Shown here: in pieces, positions 5,814 to 9,151 of the stretch
How the letters are laid out: each line of letters opens with the position of its first letter
How positions within the stretch are numbered: position 1 is the first letter of the stretch
Assembly (NCBI GenBank): GCA_003535395.1
Contig: DOHE01000242.1
Location: 6,682 to 15,832, forward strand
Reading direction: 5' to 3'
Source of the DNA: Clostridiales bacterium
GTDB taxonomy: Bacteria > Bacillota > Clostridia > UBA8921
Length of the DNA: 9,151 nucleotides
Notes under the pieces: model-generated
Told to the model about the DNA's origin: nothing
Databases searched by the model: none
What the model saw: the letters and a program-made list of their open reading frames with translations, nothing else
Made by a program: the position numbers and the translations under genes

Positions 5814-8051
5814 ATGGAAGCGTTTGACATCAACCCTCCTTTTGAACAGAATATTGCGGATACGCTGGAATCCAATTATATGCCTTACGCTATGAGCGTC
5901 ATCGTATCACGGGCCATCCCTGAGATCGACGGATTCAAACCCGCCCACCGCAAGCTGCTCTATACCATGTACGGCATGAAGCTGCTCTCCGGGGCCCGGA
6001 CCAAGTCCGCCAATGTGGTGGGACAGACCATGAAACTCAATCCCCATGGGGATCAGGCCATCTATGAGACTCTGGTGAGGCTTGCCCGGGGGAACGAGGC
6101 ACTGCTCCATCCCTACATCGATTCCAAGGGAAATTTCGGCAAGCAGTATTCCCGGGACATGGCATACGCTGCGTCCCGGTATACCGAGGTAAAGCTGGAC
6201 GATATCTGCAGCGAGATCTTCCGGGATATCGACAAGGATACGGTGGAATTCGGGGATAATTACGATGGGACGATGAAAGAGCCGGTGCTTCTGCCCACCA
6301 CATTCCCCAACATCCTGGTAAATGCCAACCAGGGCATCGCCGTGGGCATGGCCAGCAGCATCTGCAGTTTCAATCTGGAAGAAGTATGCAACACCGCCAT
6401 CCGCTGCATACTGGATGAAGATGCAGACCTGTTGGAGTCGCTCAAGGCGCCGGATTTTTCCACCGGAGGCGAAATCATATACAAACGAAGCGAAATGGCC
6501 GCCATCTATGAGACGGGCCGGGGCAGTTTCCGGATACGGTCCCGATACCAGGTGGACCGGGAAAACAATTGCATTGAGATCACGGAGATCCCCTATACCA
6601 CCACCATCGAGGCCATCATGGACGAGATTGCAACACTGGTCAAAGACGGAAAAATCAAGGAAATCCAGGATATGCGGGATGAAATCGACTTAAACGGACT
6701 GCGGCTCACACTGGAGGTCCGAAAAAACACGGATACGGATGCGCTCATGCGGAAGCTGTTCAGGCTCACTTCTCTGGAAAGCAGTTTCAGCTGCAATTTC
6801 AATATTCTGGTGAACGGCAAACCCCGGGTGATGGGGATCCGGGGCATTATCCAGGAGTGGCTTTCCTTTCGCACCGGCTGCGTGCGCCGGGCTGCAGCCT
6901 TTGACAAAGCCCGGAAAGAAGAGAAACTTCACCTGCTGGAAGGTCTGGCCAGGGTACTGCTGGATATCGACAAGGCCATCGGCATTATCCGGAGGACCCA
7001 GAAAGAGCAGCATGTGGTTCCCAACCTGATGAAGGGATTTGAAATCGACCGGCTGCAGGCGGAATACATCGCCGAGATTCGGCTTCGCAACCTGAACCGG
7101 GAATATATTTTAAACCGGGTGGCGGAGACGGACGATCTGAAAAAGCAGATCGCGGATCTGGGGGAGATCTGCAGCAGCGAGTTCCGGATCCGGGAGATTA
7201 TTATGCAGCAGCTGGACGGAGTGTGCAAGAAATTCGGCATCCCCCGGAAGACCGGCATCCTGCCCTTCACCGGAGATGTGAAGGAGGAGGAAAAGGAACA
7301 GCTGACGGACGACTATAATCTGCGGATTTTTCTGACGGCCCAGGGATACCTCAAAAAAATCCCCCTGGTTTCCCTGCGCACCTCTCCCGCCCAGAAACTT
7401 AAAGAGGGGGACAGCCTGCTGCAGATAGAGGATACCCGGAACCGGGCGGATCTGCTGCTGTTTTCCGATCGCTGCTGCACTTACAAGCTCCGATTGGCTG
7501 ATTTTCCAGACGGCAAACCGGGAGCGCTTGGAGAATACCTCCCCAATCTGCTGGGTATGGAGCCGGAGGAACGCATCCTTTTCACCGTGGCGACTGTGGA
7601 TTATCAGGGCCATCTGCTGTTTTGCTTTGAAAATGGCAAGATCGCGCGAATCGACTTAAACAGCTACTCCACCAAGACCAACCGGAAGAAGCTGGCCAAT
7701 GCCTACGCGGATCGATCCCCCCTGATCCGGGGCCTGCGCTTGGAGGGCGAAGCGGATCTGGCAGCGGGAAGCAGCATCGGCAAGGTACTGGTGTTCAATA
7801 CCGCTTCCATTCCTTTGAAAACCACCCGCAACTCTCAGGGAGTGCAGGTACTGCTGTCCAGAAGGGGCAGCCGGATGACAGCGGTGAAGCGCCTGGAGGA
7901 AGTGAAGCTGGTCAATCCGGCCTATTACCGGACACGGAACCTTCCTGCGGTAGGAGTAAACTTAAAAAACGGCGACAGCATGACCCGTGTAGAACAGCTG
8001 GGGCTGGATCTTGGTGAAACAGCCCCCGGGGACGGAACAAATCAGGGATGA
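5814..8051 (+). CDS. Divergent type IIA topoisomerase, DNA-cleavage subunit (GyrA/ParC-like)
   Basis: This 745-residue subunit cuts and rejoins DNA through a tyrosyl-phosphodiester. Catalytic Tyr123 lies in ASRYTEVKL and follows the catalytic-type Arg122. The winged-helix region shows SRAIPEIDGFKPAHRK (32-47, one residue shorter than RALPDVRDGLKPVHRR) and NPHGDQAIYETLVRLA (76-91). FPNILVNANQGIAVGMAS represents the tower entrance. A long helical, charged segment (about 380-480) fits the coiled-coil C-gate. From about 500 onward come four or more beta-pinwheel-like blades (for example DLLLFSDRCCTYKL and LLFCFENGKIARI), but no QRRGGKG-type GyrA box, which favours a Topo IV-like enzyme over a wrapping gyrase. 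Gln81 stands where quinolone-sensitive enzymes have Ser (GyrA Ser83), with Glu85 at the Asp87 position. AAGGAG lies 7 nt before the ATG. The PHP gene follows within 13 nt. Confidence 0.93.
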   Translation: MEAFDINPPFEQNIADTLESNYMPYAMSVIVSRAIPEIDGFKPAHRKLLYTMYGMKLLSGARTKSANVVGQTMKLNPHGDQAIYETLVRLARGNEALLHPYIDSKGNFGKQYSRDMAYAASRYTEVKLDDICSEIFRDIDKDTVEFGDNYDGTMKEPVLLPTTFPNILVNANQGIAVGMASSICSFNLEEVCNTAIRCILDEDADLLESLKAPDFSTGGEIIYKRSEMAAIYETGRGSFRIRSRYQVDRENNCIEITEIPYTTTIEAIMDEIATLVKDGKIKEIQDMRDEIDLNGLRLTLEVRKNTDTDALMRKLFRLTSLESSFSCNFNILVNGKPRVMGIRGIIQEWLSFRTGCVRRAAAFDKARKEEKLHLLEGLARVLLDIDKAIGIIRRTQKEQHVVPNLMKGFEIDRLQAEYIAEIRLRNLNREYILNRVAETDDLKKQIADLGEICSSEFRIREIIMQQLDGVCKKFGIPRKTGILPFTGDVKEEEKEQLTDDYNLRIFLTAQGYLKKIPLVSLRTSPAQKLKEGDSLLQIEDTRNRADLLLFSDRCCTYKLRLADFPDGKPGALGEYLPNLLGMEPEERILFTVATVDYQGHLLFCFENGKIARIDLNSYSTKTNRKKLANAYADRSPLIRGLRLEGEADLAAGSSIGKVLVFNTASIPLKTTRNSQGVQVLLSRRGSRMTAVKRLEEVKLVNPAYYRTRNLPAVGVNLKNGDSMTRVEQLGLDLGETAPGDGTNQG

Positions 8052-8064
8052 AAGGAAGATGAGC

Positions 8065-9151
8065 ATGCCGGCGATGGCTGATCCGAAACAGACGGTACAG
8101 CAACTGGAAATGGCACTGAATTCTACGGAGCGGGAGATCCGGCTTGAAAGCCTCCGGAAACTCAAGGCAGAGCTTGTTGCGGGCCGGCTGGACATGCCTG
8201 CAGCCGGGTCGGATGTGAACAACCACATCCATACCACCTATTCCTTCTCACCCTACAGCCCGGCGCTGGCTCTGTGGAAGGCATACCGGGCAGGGCTTTG
8301 CACCGCAGGCATCATGGACCATGATTCCGTGGGCGGGGTGATGGAGTTTGCTGAGGCCGGGCGGATCATCGGCATCCCTGCCACCATCGGCGTGGAGTGC
8401 CGGGCCGACCTTTCCCACACAGTACTGGCCGGCCGGCGTATCAACAATCCGGACCAGGTTTCCGTGGCCTATATGGCACTGCACGGCATCCCCCACTCCA
8501 GTGTGCCCCGCATCGACGCATTTTTGAAGCCTCGCCGTGAAGCCCGCAACCGGCGCAACCGGGTTATGGTGGAACGGATCAATGAGCTGATGCGGCCTCA
8601 CGGCATCCAGCTGGATTTTGACAGGGATGTGGAACCCCTGTCCATGGCTCGGGAGGGGGGCAGCATCACAGAGCGGCATCTGCTTTTCGCCCTGGCTCAA
8701 AAGATTCTGGCCGGGGGAGACCAGGGAGCGGGGCTGAATGACTTTATAGAACAGAACATGGGAATCCGGCTGAGCCCAAAGATCGCCGGTTATCTCAAGG
8801 ATCCGGTGAATCCCCACCGGATCTACGACCTGCTGGGTGTGCTGAAAAGCGACCTGGTGGAACGGATCTATGTGGATGCCGGCGAGGAATGTCCCAAAGT
8901 GGAGGAGGTCATCCGCCTGGCCCGTGAAACCGGGGCCATTTCGGCATACGCCTACCTTGGGGATGTGGGGGATTCGGTGACTGGAGACAAAAAAACCCAG
9001 AAATTTGAGGATGACTACCTCGATGAGTTGTTCGCACTGCTGAAAGAACTGGGATTCAACGCCGTTACCTACATGCCGTCCCGGAACACCCGGGCGCAGC
9101 TGGACCGGGTCCGGGCTCTGTGCACGCAGCATGGATTGTTTCAGATCAGCG
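8065..9151 (+). CDS. PHP-domain metal-dependent phosphoesterase-like protein (3' end beyond window)
   Basis: The frame is open to the window end, giving 362 residues. After an N-terminal helical region of about 50 residues (rich in Glu, Leu and Arg) comes the PHP motif H54-I-H56-TTYSF. It is followed by MDHDS (Asp85, His86), GVE (Glu111), HGIPHSS (His140) and SITERH (His205). These fit the metal ligands of PHP (polymerase and histidinol phosphatase) phosphoesterases. There is no polymerase part, and it is longer than simple HisK-type phosphatases. The last visible part (GFNAVTYMPSRNT, LFQIS) looks like the end of the barrel, so only a short portion is probably missing. ATG 8065 is chosen because AGGAAG (8053-8058) is 6 nt upstream; ATG 8059 is too close and ATG 8074 is also possible. 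The 13-nt spacing from the topoisomerase A gene indicates an operon. Substrate unknown: nucleotide, nucleic acid end or sugar phosphate. Confidence 0.88.
   Translation, partial: MPAMADPKQTVQQLEMALNSTEREIRLESLRKLKAELVAGRLDMPAAGSDVNNHIHTTYSFSPYSPALALWKAYRAGLCTAGIMDHDSVGGVMEFAEAGRIIGIPATIGVECRADLSHTVLAGRRINNPDQVSVAYMALHGIPHSSVPRIDAFLKPRREARNRRNRVMVERINELMRPHGIQLDFDRDVEPLSMAREGGSITERHLLFALAQKILAGGDQGAGLNDFIEQNMGIRLSPKIAGYLKDPVNPHRIYDLLGVLKSDLVERIYVDAGEECPKVEEVIRLARETGAISAYAYLGDVGDSVTGDKKTQKFEDDYLDELFALLKELGFNAVTYMPSRNTRAQLDRVRALCTQHGLFQIS

Noticed and set aside
7597..7605. DnaA-box-like TGTGGATTA inside the A-subunit gene
   Set aside because: A single 8-of-9 match within coding sequence is expected by chance in a window of this size.
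8248..9132. 294-codon minus-strand open frame opposite the PHP gene
   Set aside because: The plus strand encodes conserved PHP motifs over the whole stretch; the minus frame is a shadow with Pro/His-rich, unprotein-like sequence.

Overview
The window looks like a chromosomal segment of a moderately GC-rich member of the Clostridia (Bacillota), most likely Lachnospiraceae or a close relative. The reasons are strong AGGAGG-type ribosome binding sites, the sequence style of UppP and TsaD, a clostridial-type Cys-rich small protein, a DWNGT-type HAD protein and a divergent type IIA topoisomerase pair. The placement is inferred from protein character only; no database was searched. No phage, transposon, CRISPR, tRNA or rRNA gene was recognised.

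Layout. Positions 2-367 hold the C-terminal end of an ABC exporter ATPase, with a low-complexity tail built partly from an 18-bp tandem repeat. A candidate extended -10 promoter overlaps its stop codon and leads into uppP (404-1189, undecaprenyl-diphosphate phosphatase). uppP is followed after 1 nt by tsaD (1191-2219, tRNA t6A synthesis). An AT-richer gene-free stretch of about 320 bp follows (2220-2539). It holds two copies of a 10-bp direct repeat, a perfect 14-bp-stem inverted repeat and a cluster of DnaA-box-like sequences. A minus-strand gene (2540-2935) encodes a 131-residue protein with 13 cysteines in two similar four-Cys modules; it converges on tsaD and diverges from a HAD-family gene (3026-3679). 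The divergent region contains a perfect 8-8-8 inverted repeat lying on the -10 elements of both directions, an operator-like arrangement.

From a near-consensus promoter at 3676-3705 begins a likely operon: a divergent GyrB/ParE-like ATPase subunit (3765-5750), its GyrA/ParC-like cleavage subunit (5814-8051) and a PHP-domain protein (8065 to beyond the window end). The two topoisomerase proteins keep catalytic residues that can be recognised (ATPase Glu48/Asn52/Asp79, TOPRIM Glu442 and Asp524/526/528, cleavage Tyr123). They depart from gyrase and standard Topo IV at many conserved motifs, including a Gln at the fluoroquinolone-critical Ser83 position and no canonical GyrA box.

Most interesting for follow-up are the Cys-rich protein and its palindromic divergent promoter, the DnaA-box-like cluster with the strong inverted repeat beside it, and the unusual topoisomerase coupled to a PHP protein.
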